DNA of 64,000 bases from Selaginella tamariscina (taxonomy: Eukaryota > Streptophyta > Lycopodiopsida > Selaginellales > Selaginellaceae), in NCBI GenBank assembly GCA_003024785.1, contig PUQB01000263.1, forward strand, positions 275,403-339,402. Reading direction: 5' to 3'. The notes below the pieces were generated by a model. That model searched no databases, was not told the DNA's origin, and saw nothing but the letters and a program-made list of their open reading frames with translations. Below are positions 1 through 13,824 of the stretch, piece by piece. The first letter of the stretch is position 1. The number at the start of each line of letters is the position of its first letter. The translations under genes were made by a program, and so were the position numbers.

Positions 1-3000
1 ATTAGAGTATGGGTTTTAAAAGTCATCTTATGTGTGTGTGTGTGTGTGGTGTGTAGAGATACATATATATACCTGTATTAGAGTAAGTCTTGAGAATGTT
101 TTGCTTGGAAGAGGCAACATCCTTAGTAGAAGTTGGATTTAAGTTCTGATCGAGGAGCAAGCCAGGGTCTGAACTCGCGGAGAGCTTCCTCTGCGAACAA
201 GCTAGGAAGAAATGGAGACGCTTTTCCCATTCAGATGCACGAACAACAAGCTCCTTACGAAGACGATTTAATTCAAGTATATCTGCAACCGGTTGTCCTG
301 GTTCTGTGTGTTCTGGTGCTGCTTTCAGCAATGCTGCCTGTAAAAAAAACAGAGTATCGTATCTTACACTGTATATTACTTTTCTGTGTGCGTGTTTCTC
401 GTTATATACTCGCATAATATATATGCATCTACCTATATATTTCAACATATATACTACTATAATATTAAAGTACTTCAAAGAACAAACATACATGTACATT
501 TTGTTATGGTTATCGAATATAAAATATATATACGTGTGCATAATGTAACGTTAAATGATCTCGTTGCACATAAAATGTACCCAAGTGACTGTTATAGGCT
601 CATCCATAATCATTGACTGATGCATGATGAACTGATGTTATTATTATATCATATATCGGATATATATATATATGTGCACATACACATGCAAAATAACAGA
701 CACAAATAACTTGCCTCAAACTCAGCTTTTTCCTTTTGAAAAAGAGCCTCTAAATAGACAGCGCGCCTTTTAGCTTCAGCTATTTTTCCACTTCCTGAGA
801 ATGACCCTGATTTGGCAATGTGTTCCCCAATTACGAACAAAGTGTTTAATATCTCCGTAAATACTATCTCCCCTTGCTTGCAACCTACACAACATTCTCA
901 GTAATTATATTGTAATATTACTTATTTATTGCCATTACACATATACAAACTAAGTATGTCACTAAAAAAATCGTAATAAGTCCATAACATGGCATTCAGT
1001 ATACTAAAATTCATAGTATATAAATTAGATTATATACAACAAATACTGCTATGAGGTATAGAGTTATTATTACTTCGTAGTATACGTAAAAGCATATTAT
1101 TAGTCTAAGGATTCAACAACTGTATATAGTATTAATAAATATTACCTCTTCAGCTTCGTTCTTAAGCCAATTCTGCTGACTCACACCATTGAACTCCAGC
1201 TTTGGAGGAGGAAGATGGACCGAATGCAAATGAACAGCAGCATAACGGAAGCAGGCAATCACATTGCCAAACCTGCAAAATGAAGGTCATTATAGAATAC
1301 TATGCCAAAAACGAACTTCGTAGAAAATAACAAATTGATACCCGATGGCATCCAAGACTATAACATATTTAGGCTATGGTATACAGCATTATTGCATTAT
1401 TGTATACTATATTATACTACGCACGCAACAACACACGCAATAACTTACCCGTAAAAACGTAAACAATCCCTATGAAGCTGATGACCGCACACAGCAACAC
1501 GACTAGCAGCAGCGTGATTAGAGAAGCTTAACTCTAGAAATTTTCCAAATGACAGTCCCCATGCAGCATCCGACATCACTATCCTACGTGTCACAGGTGG
1601 TATATCATTTGCCCTTGGACATTTCAGACACCTGCCAATAACTAATTAAAAAAATAACAAATAATAAATGAAATATAACAGTTAATTACCAATATTCTAG
1701 TAGTATATCACTAGGATTAACAGTATTCTAGTATAATACAAGTATACTTGTAACTTTTATAAGAGTGTACCTGTGCCACATCCAGATTTTCCTTCACTCT
1801 CGCCTGGTAAAATATGGTCATCCATACGGCGAACAGATATCGTTAAGCTGCCGAGACGATGTGTGTAACAGCGAACATGTGCATCAGGCGGCTCTTCACA
1901 GTGTGGGCAACGATTATTCTGCAGAATTATATGTAAATAATTGTAAACAATGTAATATAATATATATTATATGGAAGATATCCTTTGAAACAATGTAATA
2001 TCTAGATAATCTAATGTGAGTAGTATACCAGTACCTAGCCATCTACATAAACACTTCGGCAAAAGATAGAAATATTAAACTATTTACATTGCTAAGACAT
2101 AATTGCAAATGTCGATCTGCTGATCTATTATCAGCATATCTATGACCAGCATTCGTGAACTAGTATTTCTTGTGCTATTTGCATAATAACCAGCATAAAT
2201 TAAATACGATGTATTGGAGTATATAAAACTTACGAGGTCGAACAGTGTATCTCGAAGAAATCTTCCTAGTGGTTTGTCCGAGTTCCCATAATATTTGATC
2301 CGAACAATGTTGGGCCGCTCACATACAGAGCCTTTTCAGTATAATAATTAGCATCGTATATAGAGTAACAACTTATATATCTAGTTTAATAGCTTTAAGT
2401 GATAAACTAGGGCCATAATACCTTTGGTTAGACACCGAGTTGATAATGAAACCAGAATACTTTGGTGATCGGACGGTGTTGGTGGAAAGTCGTCTTTGTT
2501 ACCTTGTTCGTCTGCATCAACGCTCTCTGCCTCATTTTGTGCACTTGGCATATTCTCTTCCTGTCATGTAACAGCATTAGAACACAATCACAATGTACCA
2601 AAAAATCAAGTCATGATATCATAACCGCACAAGTCCATTTATGCAATAGCATACATTTATGGCTATCCTATACTACAAAAATGAATATCAGCTATACTTA
2701 AAAATTGTAGTGTATATACACAGCCATACGCGTACATATAGTGTATACCTTAGGGGGCTTGTCTGCATAGAAATTCCACATATTTCCCTCTCGCATTGCC
2801 TCTTCCCCAAAGGCACTTCTTAACGAGGCAGACAACCCGGATATACCCTGCACTGTCAACTCTGACAATGACGACTGCCAATCCTTGTTGAACCCATTCA
2901 TGCTTGTAAAACTAAAAATTTCTCAATGGACCACCCTGCAAGATTGGATAATTAAACTTAGCTGCATTAATAAGAAGTTTACCCAGTACATACTGGAAAC

Positions 3001-6000
3001 GCGTCGCAGAGACTACTATACATAGATACCAAGCATATTCCTAATCTAATTAAATATGCGAACTATCTAATATAAACTGACGAGACAATTCAATTTCTTT
3101 CTCTCTCACACATGAGGAACTAGTTATTACCAGTTAATAACATTATGCTTTTATATAATGTTGTGAATAAGATTCACTTGAGGTATATATACTGTATGAT
3201 TAAAATAGCTAATACTAGCTGTATACTGATATATAAATATATGCTATACAGTTCGCTATATAGCATTATATATATATATAACGTACCTCTGGTCTGATTT
3301 CTCCGTCTCTAGGGACATAATGCACAATACGAGTGTGATTTTCTGACGACGGAATCGAGAAACCGGGAATCGGAGTGATATTCCGGTCAGAGCTGGAGTG
3401 TTTACTTGGTAGTGTTACGACAATGGGAGATCTGTGATCCGGTAAAGATGCACCTTCGTCTGCCAAGAATGATGTCTCCAGTGCCAAATGGTAGGATGCA
3501 AATACCGCTAATTGAAGTACACGCTTTATTTTCTTCAATTCATCCCCATTCGCACCTCTCAATAAAGCCTGTAATATATAAAAAATATTAAAAATACATT
3601 AATAACATGTTTGCGTGTGTGTGTGGTGTAATGAATAGATAAATCCTAATATATGAAAACCATATAGGTAATTTATAGCGGATGATAAATTGGAATCTCT
3701 TAACTAATTGTAATCATATCAAATAAGAAAGTGTGTGTGTGTGTTGAATATGAAGAATCCTATAAAGACTGATATATGCCACTATTATGTAGCATATACT
3801 ATACTATTAGTCATCTAGTGCTGTGACAATAGGTCATGTTAATAATAACAGCTCACCAATAAATTGGGGTATACAATCATACACACACACATATCAATTT
3901 TCAGTGAGTGACAAAATATGTGCGTGTATATATAACACACACATACACACACACAGTACGGTTACTTACCGTACAGCCAAGAGGTTTTGGGCATCCCTCA
4001 AAAAACATCAATGTCTTGGACCCTTGCTTGCCACCTTGCCCAGCACTACCATGCTCTTCTACAAATTTCTCCGTGTGAAAAAGTTCACAGTGTCCCGTCT
4101 TGGGCAGCGAAGCAGAAGGGAATTGAAGGATATCTGCACCTGTATATATCTTCTCATTAGCACATAAGTACAAGAGAGAGAGAGAGATGAAACAATAACT
4201 TGTCCAATATAATATATAGACACACACACACACACACATTACACACCTACACGCATGAGATGTGTGCTTGATTCCATGATATCAAATATACATTTTTAAA
4301 TATGTAATATACCTTTGTGCAGGACAATAAAATTAATATTCTCTGTCGGTCTTATACAATAGCAAAAGGCAGAAGTATCTACAGGAACATACACTTTCCG
4401 TCTAACACATCTATTGCAAGTGCGTTATCATAGAGTATACAGACAAGTGTAGTCATGCAACACTACACAGATACATGAGGTGCCTCTGGCTGTGTTCCCG
4501 TACACAAACAAAAGATAGAATCAGGTGAGTGTCTGTACATGTGTGCGCGCGCGTGTATATGGGCGATGTATACACACATCCACCAACATACATATATACA
4601 AACACATAATAGATATATCTGACTGTTTTGAAACAGTACAGAAGATTATGACTTGTCTTTCTTATTAAACCATAAAGTATATTCCTTTTTCTTTTTCTTC
4701 ATGAGCCTATTGAAATCGCATAATGCCTATACATATAAGTGCGTTTTCACACACCCACACACACACAGGTAATACATTTTAAGATGTATTACCTGTACAT
4801 CTTGCAATCCTTTCTAGAAGTGGTCGTTTAACATTCTGCACCAAGGATATTTCCTTAGCCGCGAGGCGCTCCTGAGCAAACCGGGCCACTGCTTTCTCCA
4901 CAAGTACAACGTTTGGATGACAATGCTCTATTCTTGATGTAGCCATCATTAAATAGTCTCTCTCCTAAAGTGAAAAACTTAAGTATTTAAACCTACCACG
5001 TATATATGGAGTATATGGAAATCTGCACTATACACAGTATACTATAAACACTTTCAGTACGAGTGTACAGTATAAGGTGTATAAAACTAACTACCTATAC
5101 ATGTGTGCGAGAAATTTCAATATACTACAGTGTCCATATATGTAACCGTAGATAAAGACAAGTATATTAAATGCATATAACACAGTATAATATAGATACC
5201 GTGTTATATACATTAACTTGTATATGTCCGTGTGGTGTGTTACAATATGTTATATGTTATTATGGATGTGTATAAATAAACATAGTGCATAGACTATCGG
5301 AACTATCACTTAAGAAGCACAGTTAATGCATCAGAGGTTAGACTTGATAATGAAGAAATATGTACATATGTTATCATGCATATATGCACCAGACATATCT
5401 ACATGAATGTCATATCTCTTGAATTATTTACACACATACGCATACACTAGCAAAACAAACCCCGCTGATAATAGTGTGGGTTTAGACTGTGTATGCATGC
5501 GTGCGTGTGTGTCTTTTTGTGTGGGGAAATGAACGCCTAAGTGTGTTATGTATTTATGCCTTAAGAGGCGCGCGCGCGCGCGCACACACACACACACACA
5601 CGCACTCACACCTGCTGAAGCAAGGTGTCTATTGACGACAACGTGTTAGAAACTCTTTGGTACTCAAGAGCTCCACCTATGAGAAGCAACCTGGGGTTCT
5701 TAAACCGTGTGATCATCCGCTTGTGTGCGAGATTTTTTTGCAAACTATCCCTTTTATAATCATGCTGCAATAACATAACGGGAGCAAAATGCATCTAAGA
5801 ATTATTATATTTATTCACACAAGTTACACACACAGCGCACGCACGCACGCACAAGCACACACACACACACACACAAGTTACCTATCAGATCGACAACCAG
5901 AAGCAATACATTTAACTTTGACATAACCACCAGGATCCATGCTTCCTTCTCTGCTACTATCTGGTTTAACAACACTCGCCGCTTGTAAAGCCAGCGAAGT

Positions 6001-6232
6001 GACAATCTCCAGCCAACTATCTTTATCATCTTCATCTTCCACGGGTATATTTTCCCCTTTATAAAACGACGTATCATCTCATCTTCCATGTTGTGTGTGT
6101 GTGCATTCGTGAACGTATGCAAGATCCATATACACAGACACGACATATTACACACACACACAACACAAATTAACTTGCGAAGATTGAGAATATTTCAATG
6201 TGCAGTGTGCTGTGTTACTGTGTATGTGTGTG

Positions 6233-6263
<31 letters not shown>

Positions 6264-9070
6264 TGTGTTTGTGTACTTACACATATATACATTGTGTACG
6301 TGTGTTGTATATGCATGTACATGTGAGCCTGTACATGCGTACATGCATGTATTATGAGAGCCTGATGTAACACGTGTATAACATATGCTCAATGAGTGCG
6401 TGTTGTCAGTACCTCTAAGAAGCTGGGCAACCAAAGCTCTGAAGTGACCATCAACGACAGCTCGCATTGCTTTTCTGTGTTCCTCTGATGCAGCTCTCTC
6501 TCTGCTACGGTACTCACTACTGCTCATGCTTCCAGAAGAACGTGGAAGTCCCCAGCCCCCTGAAAATATATCCTGATGTGTACGAACTTATGCACATTAT
6601 ATGCTTTTTCATTCAGAGCATGATAACTACATAACGTATACACAGGAAAAAACATAGTTATACACACACACATACACACACACAAATGCACATCACATGC
6701 GTCTATAACATACAAGGTAACACACAGATACTTATAGATAAGTATCCACAAACGTGTGTGCGCGTAGACAGCAAAAATACAAAAAGTAAATACATTGTAA
6801 GTAAACATAACAAATACGTCTCTGGAATACGTTATGGATATATTATACAAAAGACACTGGAATCTACATAATATGAATATAAACATAAATACAGAGTGTA
6901 CAAATGATAGGCGTGATACACATCAACTTTCATAGATACGTAATATCAACTTTCATAGATATGATTGCGTGGATGTGCGCATGAAGATTATATCAAGATA
7001 TGCACGGAATAAAATACATACCACCTTCGTCGTCATCATCTTCATCATCATAGCCAGGCCCATTTTCGTCGTCTTCGTCTTCAGGTGGTGGAGGAAACCA
7101 CACCAACATGTTGTTCTCAAAGTCCACGGTTTGATCTACATCTCCATAAGCTGCTTCATACAGATGATTATGAAAGTTATAATCGTCCAGTCCTTCAATA
7201 TCATCAGAGGATCTCCTGAACGAGGACCGTTCGCTCCCTACACAGATATCAATTGTTAATTACAGCGTATATGATAACAATAAAATAGAGCGTGCACGTT
7301 CCACACTCAGTACATAGATACATTCAAGTACACATCTTACATATAACTAATGAATAGATATTGTACACGCAAATACATGTTTAAGAAGTAAATGCATGCT
7401 GCATTACAACATTGCTTGTAGTAGTAAGTTACCATATGAAACAAGTGGAAAATGTATTTAACCTAGGTAATACATATAATGACGTGGTCAAATTATCGTA
7501 TGAATAATATTCGTGAGAAAAACATGAGAACAATATTAACATAAACGTAAAACAGACAATATGGTTTCAATACATACGTTAAGTTTTGTGCATGTATATA
7601 AATACATACATATACAAAAGAATGCATATACAGACATAGTCTTGAATTCGAAAAGTTCATGCGCATGTATATACGCTATATATATGCACATACACAGAGA
7701 GAGAGGGGGGGAGAGGGGACGGATGGAGGGAGGGAGAGGAGCATATAGTCCGTAGGATGCATATAAACATGCAAATACGTAAGCATATATACACACACAT
7801 GCTACAGTGTGTGCGTGTTACAATACCTGGCCTGCTCTCCTCGAAGTGCATACTCTCTGAGCTGTGAGAGCTGTAAATACTTGATTGACTTCGGTGCTTG
7901 GCAGTTTGCGTGTCCATGTCGATTCCATACTCATCATCCTGATCTTTGGCATCTACACTAATCTGCTGGTCTTCCCTTGCCTCCTCCTCATCATCACTTC
8001 TTGCAAAATATGTATAAATACATAGAAGGCTATATGCACATACGATGTACTGATGCATGTCTATGCATTAGTAGATGCACGCACAGCAAAGTATAAGTAT
8101 TTATACTTACCTCATGCTGATGGTTACAGGAAGATGTTTTCCATCGTCTGAGAAATTGATGTCTTCCTTCAAGTCGGTCATCAGCTTCTACACAATCAAA
8201 CCAATACATAGATACAACATACAACATAAAAACACGAACACACACACCCATCTATGCGTACCTGTTTATAATCACCCCCATCATTCCATCGAGAAGATGC
8301 GTGCGGGGAAGCCATAGAGGTCGTGTTACTAGTGCTAAAGAGACTACTCCTAGAAGAACTAGGGCTTAAACTAGTCGGGCTTGTGCTCACTTGCTGCTGT
8401 TCACCACCTTTCTCGACTTGCTGCCTGACAAAATCATCACATGTCCGTAAGTGCGTATGTACATAAGGGTGTATAAGTACGAACGTGTGGATGGGTGAGT
8501 AAGTGTGCTTGAAGTTAAAAAGGTATATACTGTTTCTGTAGGTAACTGACTACCATGTTCATCAACAGCCTCAGTCCGGCATATGCTAAATATCCACTCA
8601 TCCGTGTATCATTCAAAGAAATATGTATTTATGCGATGGTTAGATAACTGTACCTGAGTTTAAAGCAGAAGTTGCAAACGCGAACACGCTCTCCATCGTC
8701 ATAGCGATGGGCCTCAGGCAAAACTCCACTAGAAGAAGCCGGAATTGTGTTGAGAGTGCACTTCCCACAGAAAAACACGGCCACAAATCCTGCAGTGATG
8801 TTTCCTGTTGAAGAGTGTGAATTGCGATTCACATTCATAGCAAACCCTACAACTCTGATCTGGCATCCAAAACTCTCGTGACATCATCGGAGACTCAACA
8901 CCTCCTGGAAAATATTTAAATATAAATGCATGCATACATCATACATACATACATGATTAAATACATGTATATTATATATCACACTATAGCATACCTCCTG
9001 CGCTTCCTCCTGGAAGCCATGTGCTCAGAGTCCCGAATACACCATGCAACAGATTCTCCACTGCATCCAT
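1..9070 (-). CDS. FAB1: 1-phosphatidylinositol-3-phosphate 5-kinase FAB1/PIKfyve, 5' part (3' end beyond window)
   Basis: FAB1 phosphorylates PI3P to PI(3,5)P2 on endosomes and vacuoles. About 20 exons are visible on the minus strand: 8995-9070, 8654-8904, 8262-8424, 8111-8187, 7827-7999, 7022-7237, 6413-6561, 5882-6056, 5613-5766, about 4800-4964, 3970-4141, 3288-3570, 2750-2932, 2422-2563, 2234-2333, 1769-1921, 1449-1633, 1146-1272, 715-876 and 73-337. In order they encode a FYVE finger ([21 protein letters not shown]), an acidic low-complexity stretch, and a Cpn60/TCP1-like domain with [33 protein letters not shown] and [13 protein letters not shown]. The Cys-rich FAB1 region follows ([20 protein letters not shown]). 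The C-terminal PIPK catalytic domain must lie left of base 1. Start chosen at 9070 ([18 protein letters not shown]), with in-frame stops upstream. The 715 donor is GC. One extra base breaks the frame in the FYVE exon at 8771-8775. Family certain; some exon edges approximate. Confidence 0.93.
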
Positions 9071-9870
9071 CTACTGCTACTATCTTCCCGTTCATGATGA
9101 AGCACCAGGAAACGTCCTAACTAGTTAACACCGCTAACCTATCGAATATGAATCTTGTATTTTAGTATATATGCCGTTAATAATATGATCATATATGATG
9201 CATACCTCATCGATTTCAAATCTGAAGATTATTAGCACAAACTTGCATCCCGACAGGATTCTGATGATCTCTTGAAGAAATCATACTGTAGCACCAGTAA
9301 ACGCTGAAGATAATATAATACGATGTAAAAAATACATTAATAGTACTATAATCATAAAACAAAAAGGGGGCTTTTTAGAGATTATGTTTTCATATAGGAT
9401 AACAGTAAAAAGTTCGAAAAATTTCATGCACATATTAGCGAAAAATGGGGATTTTAACAGAGTTTATAGATTATTACAGGAATTTTATGAAAATATAAAA
9501 TCTGAATTTTGACGAAAATAAAGATTCTAATAATCGGAATTAAGCAAAAATTATGATTTTGATGAAAAATAAAGCAGAAAATAGGGAATTTTGATGAAAA
9601 TATGATCATATATACGAAAAATCAGGATTTGATGAAAATATGGGGTTAGTAGAATGAATACCTGTTAATCCGTTGCATTCTGTGGATTAGAACCGGATTA
9701 GAGCCGGATTGAGGCAGGATCAAGCAGATACGCAGCATTTTACATCAAGAAATCGGAAATCTAGCAAAGAATCGAGCTGATCATGTGGCGCCAGGAAGAA
9801 ATCGCACAGAATTCGAGAAAGAAACAATGGTGCAAAAACCCTCGCCCTTCATTCCGCCCTAACCCTAAAA
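9071..9870 (-). promoter_or_regulatory. FAB1 leader with probable 5'-UTR introns and promoter
   Basis: No ORF is supported. On the minus strand, donor-like sites follow GATGAG near 9207 and AACAG near 9660. A TAG acceptor lies just before the first coding exon at about 9117. This suggests at least two non-coding 5' exons (about 9207-9300 and 9660-9850). A telomere-like CCCTAACCCTAA box lies at about 9858-9871, close to the likely transcription start. Inference from splice signals only. Confidence 0.5.
9490..9650. repeat. degenerate short tandem repeat, unit about ATTTTGATGAAAATA
   Basis: Four imperfect copies of a GA/ATTTTGAtGAAAATA motif occur at about 9497, 9556, 9590 and 9625, separated by 15-45 bp. 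They lie inside the presumed FAB1 5'-UTR intron. No coding potential. Confidence 0.55.
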
Positions 9871-10513
9871 ATTCGAGTATCCAAATTTCTAGCGCCCTGG
9901 CATGGGCGACCTGACTTAGTTACACACTCGCTGTTTCTTCTAATGTAGTATGATCAATAAATAAATAAGCATGTGGTAAATCTATGCTTAACTAATTATT
10001 AATTCTATAATTATTTTAGGCGTGTAGACACTGTCTAGTGTAGCTTCCATGTACATTCCTATTTGTCTTTGACTTATTTAGGCAATACCGTCAACCAATT
10101 ATGCCCTTTTACAATTAACCCTAAGGGCACTTTAACCTTTTTACACTAGGGTAAAGAAGGTATATGCTCTAGCTTATTCGAATTTTAAAATAGAATCGCT
10201 TTTATTAAAGTTGTCCAAAATAAAGGGGCATATATATCTTTTATTTGTCTAAGGGCACATTTATAATGGGTACCTTTTTTCTATTAAATCAATTATTTTA
10301 TTATAAGAATATAAGAATATTAAAATACATTATTCATTGGGAAAAGGGCATGCTGTTCTTGAGTTCCGAATATAATGAGAACATAACGTGTAGTGATTCA
10401 ATCCTGCTCTTATACCTGCAATAATTAATATATAATAATAATAATAATAACAATATACAATAATGTTATTATTATTACAAATGGTTTTAATGTGTTTAAG
10501 GTTTAATGTTTAA
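9871..10513. other. intergenic spacer between FAB1 and the IFT46 3' end
   Basis: AT-rich sequence with no supported ORF. It holds ATAA/TAAT microsatellite stretches near 10430-10460. The part nearest 10513 should contain the IFT46 3' UTR. Nothing else recognised. Confidence 0.6.
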
Positions 10514-11512
10514 TTACACTGGAATATCCAGAATGGAGCAGCACACATCTGCAAATGTACCAATGTCCAAATCTAGTCTCTCTGTAGGTAACTCAACTGC
10601 AGTTAATAGTTTTTCAATATCCAGGGGCCACTCCTGTATTTAAATAAATAAATAAATCGATTATAAAAAATTAAATAAAATGTTTTTTATGTAGTGACAC
10701 CCACGCACACACACACGCACACGCACACCTGCATAAGTTTATCCAGACTTGGCATTGGCTTGGAATATGCAACAGACGGAGGTGGTTTGCTCCTATGTAG
10801 CTCCTTAATACTGTTTATCCATGCATCTAGCTTCTTCGGATTCTTCTCCGGGTTCTCAACTGTCGCAACCTAAGAAAATAAATAAATAAATAAATACACA
10901 CACACATAAAACACGTATGTAGTGTGTGTAAGTGGTGTGCGCATTGTACCTGAAGAGGGTGGAGATTTGAGTGAACGGAGGAGGCTCTAAGTTGCAAATT
11001 TATAACAGCAGCATCGCTCTGCTTAGGCCCTCGTTCGTCTAGCACCTGATAAATTCTAAATATAAATAACTAATATAATATATTAATATATAGTTAATGT
11101 ATTTCAATAATATTTGATAATTATTAATATGAATATTTTTTACCTTGAGGCCAAGGTAATCAGGTTGACCGTCGGGTCGAGGTATTTTGATAAACTCATC
11201 AACTCCACCAACCGCTGGGATAAAATCGGGAATAAATGGCTTCAATATTGTGTTTAATTCTAATTCTGTAGGCTTATAGCGATCTATAAACTGAAAAAGT
11301 CCCTTTATCTCTTCACTCACCTGTAATTCATTCAAATAAAAATGTATGTGTGTACTTACACACACGTGTATGTGTATGTGTGTGTACTTACTTCGAACCG
11401 CTTGTTTTCGGTTCTCTGAGGAGCAGGCGTCTTGTTAAAGTCATTGAACAATGCTCCATTTGCAATGGCGTCTTCTTGTTCAGATTCCATTGAAAAAGCT
11501 CGCTCGCTGTAA

Positions 11513-11566
<54 letters not shown>

Positions 11567-12336
11567 TGAAGGAGCACTAGCCGGTCTTCCTTCATCCTAG
11601 GAAACAATAAAAGTTTGGAACTATATACACACATATTTTACATAAATGTGTGTGCGTACCTCAAGCTGGAAAAGCATATCTGGCCGTAGAGATACATCTC
11701 CAGGAGTTCGTTGTGATGATCTTCGACTAAGTCCCCTGTCACCTGAGAAACAAAAACTATAAAACACACACACACACGCACGCACGCACACATCCATTTC
11801 CCATAATTTCCAGGGAAAGTTCAGATCTACTGTGTGGTCCCTTAAACTTAAGGGAAATAAATGCTGACCTGTATCGATGTATACATAAAATGGAATCTAT
11901 AAGTATGTATATATATGCACGTGTAACTGTAATTGGCTGAATATTAAAATAATCTAAAATATTATATTTAAGACATATATATATATATTAAATCAATATA
12001 AATAATTGAATATTATAATTATGTTTATTTTTTAATTTAAAAGTACCGTCTGAAGGAAACTTGTTGTCAAAGGGGTCCACAAAACGATCTTCTAGCGGAT
12101 TCTCCTGCATTGCAAGGGAATCTTCCCTCGCCTTGTCTTCTGGATCACTCTCCCCTTGTGACCCACCAACATCATCCGAAAACTGCATCTGGGAAGCCGC
12201 AATCCCATCCGACAGCTGTCACATATTCAAATTTTCAAATTTTTAAAATTTAAATTCTTTTATATACGTCGTCTTCTTCCTCATCCAAATAGCCATCAAA
12301 ATCCGATATGCGCGAGGATGCATCACTCCTCTCCAT
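10514..12336 (-). CDS. IFT46: intraflagellar transport protein 46 (IFT-B subunit)
   Basis: IFT46 is a core IFT-B subunit needed to build motile cilia; in plants it is kept only where sperm are flagellated. Nine exons join with consistent phases: 12268-12336, 12047-12215, 11660-11742, 11562-11596, 11392-11506, 11144-11320, 10950-11045, 10729-10869, 10514-10633. They give about 334 residues, the family's usual size. The N-terminal third is acidic and low complexity (YLDEEEDD). The conserved core reads FQFIDRYKPTELELNTILKP, FIPAVGGVDEF, IPRPDGQPDYLGLKVLDE, SDAAVINLQLRAS, WINSIKELHRSKPPP and LMQEWPLDIEKLL, and the end is SILDIPV then TAA. The start at 12336 is the first ATG after an apparent acceptor at about 12385. 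The reading frame is intact. Introns start with (GT)n or GTCTCT repeats at 10728 and 11561. Confidence 0.95.
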
Positions 12337-13264
12337 TAAGACAAAAATGTGCCCTAATGGAGGATAACGGCAACTAACTCGACCTGTAAAATATACTGTG
12401 TATATTTGTATATATATTAAGTTTATCGTATAACACACACACATGTGTATGCATGTGTGTACTAGCTATATGTAATACCTATATGAGTTATAATAGATAA
12501 ATTAATATTGAATTAACTTATATTCTTAACTTATTAAATATAACGAAAATTATATTATATTTTAAAATGATCGGTATTATGTACTTATAATATATTTTTC
12601 TATGTGTCTCCACATACCAAACTTATCCTCACATATCGTACTTATCCTCACATATACCGTGTTTGTCCTTCAAATGGATACATTTATATATAAACAGCCA
12701 TGAACATATATTAAAATAGTTATACATATTAAATAATTTCTAGATTAAAATATTAGTGTAAATAATCATTATACATTGAATGTATACACACAGAGAACTG
12801 CTTTTGTCTTACATTTTAATTGATAATCACCTATGTACTGTACTATATTATTGTATACACATATGCATATGCATACAAGTGTCTCTGTTGCATATGCCTT
12901 AATTTATTTTATCTAAATGTTAATTTATTTAAATAAAATAGGATATTATTTTCCAGAATTTTGTGATATTTAATGTAAATATAACAAAATTTCGGGGATT
13001 AACAATATACTTAGATTAACTACTTATCTTAAATTTAATGTATTCGAATAACATTAAGGTTTCACACTTTAATATAAAACAATATATTTACGTGTTTAAT
13101 ATATTTCATAAAGTCATATTGTGATAGCCATACACATATTTGATGGCTGTCACTCACACACACGCGCGCACCTGGGCCATGAACCTTCTATATAGGCTGT
13201 TGTTTAGCAGAGATAACCCTAAGCTTGGATTATACCAGCAGAAAGCTGCCACTTGTGCCCTTGA
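12337..13264. other. AT-rich spacer between IFT46 and INTS7
   Basis: Very AT-rich, no convincing ORF. The right part of 12337-12400 contains the IFT46 leader with an acceptor-like TTTTACAG on the minus strand. Three near-identical short segments repeat CACATAcc...ACTTATCCTC around 12612-12665. Confidence 0.5.
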
Positions 13265-13463
13265 CTATCTGTGCAAACAGATAAACATGATATCTCGTAC
13301 ATACCAGGTGGTAAACACGCAGTATCCAGTGTGCATGAATAGAATCCTTGGTTCTTTTATATCCGGAATAAACGAGAAGAGCGTGCGATTCTCACTTAAC
13401 CTGGATCGAACTGCTAACCACTTCAAAAGAGTATATGTTCTGAAGAAAATAACAGTTACAACA

Positions 13464-13497
<34 letters not shown>

Positions 13498-13511
13498 AAG
13501 ACTCAAACTAA
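13140..13511 (+). other. open frame opposite the INTS7 3' end, status uncertain
   Basis: A plus-strand 123-codon frame (core NLLYRLLFSRDNPKLGLY) covers the zone where the last INTS7 exon is expected on the minus strand. It has no recognised domain, begins next to a (CA)n stretch and ends in a (GT)n(GA)n repeat. It could be chance, or a small lineage-specific exon. The minus strand also carries a possible INTS7 tail here (FSFIPDIKEPRILFMHTGYC). Confidence 0.2.
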
Positions 13512-13772
13512 TGTAAATACAGTCTTATTATTGTACATATACACCACATATATATTATGTATATATATGCACTACCTCAATCCGTGGGAGTTCAAATAAG
13601 TAAATGAATTCAGACACAAAGAAACATAGAGGATCTAAAATATGTAGATTTAACCTGTGGGTGTCCGGTGTATTATTATAGTTTTGTCGCGAGAAGCTGC
13701 TTTTGTTGGACATAACCGCCAAGATGCAGAAGCACTGTAAAAGAGTTACTCTCTCTCTCTCTCTCTCTCACA

Positions 13773-13824
<52 letters not shown>

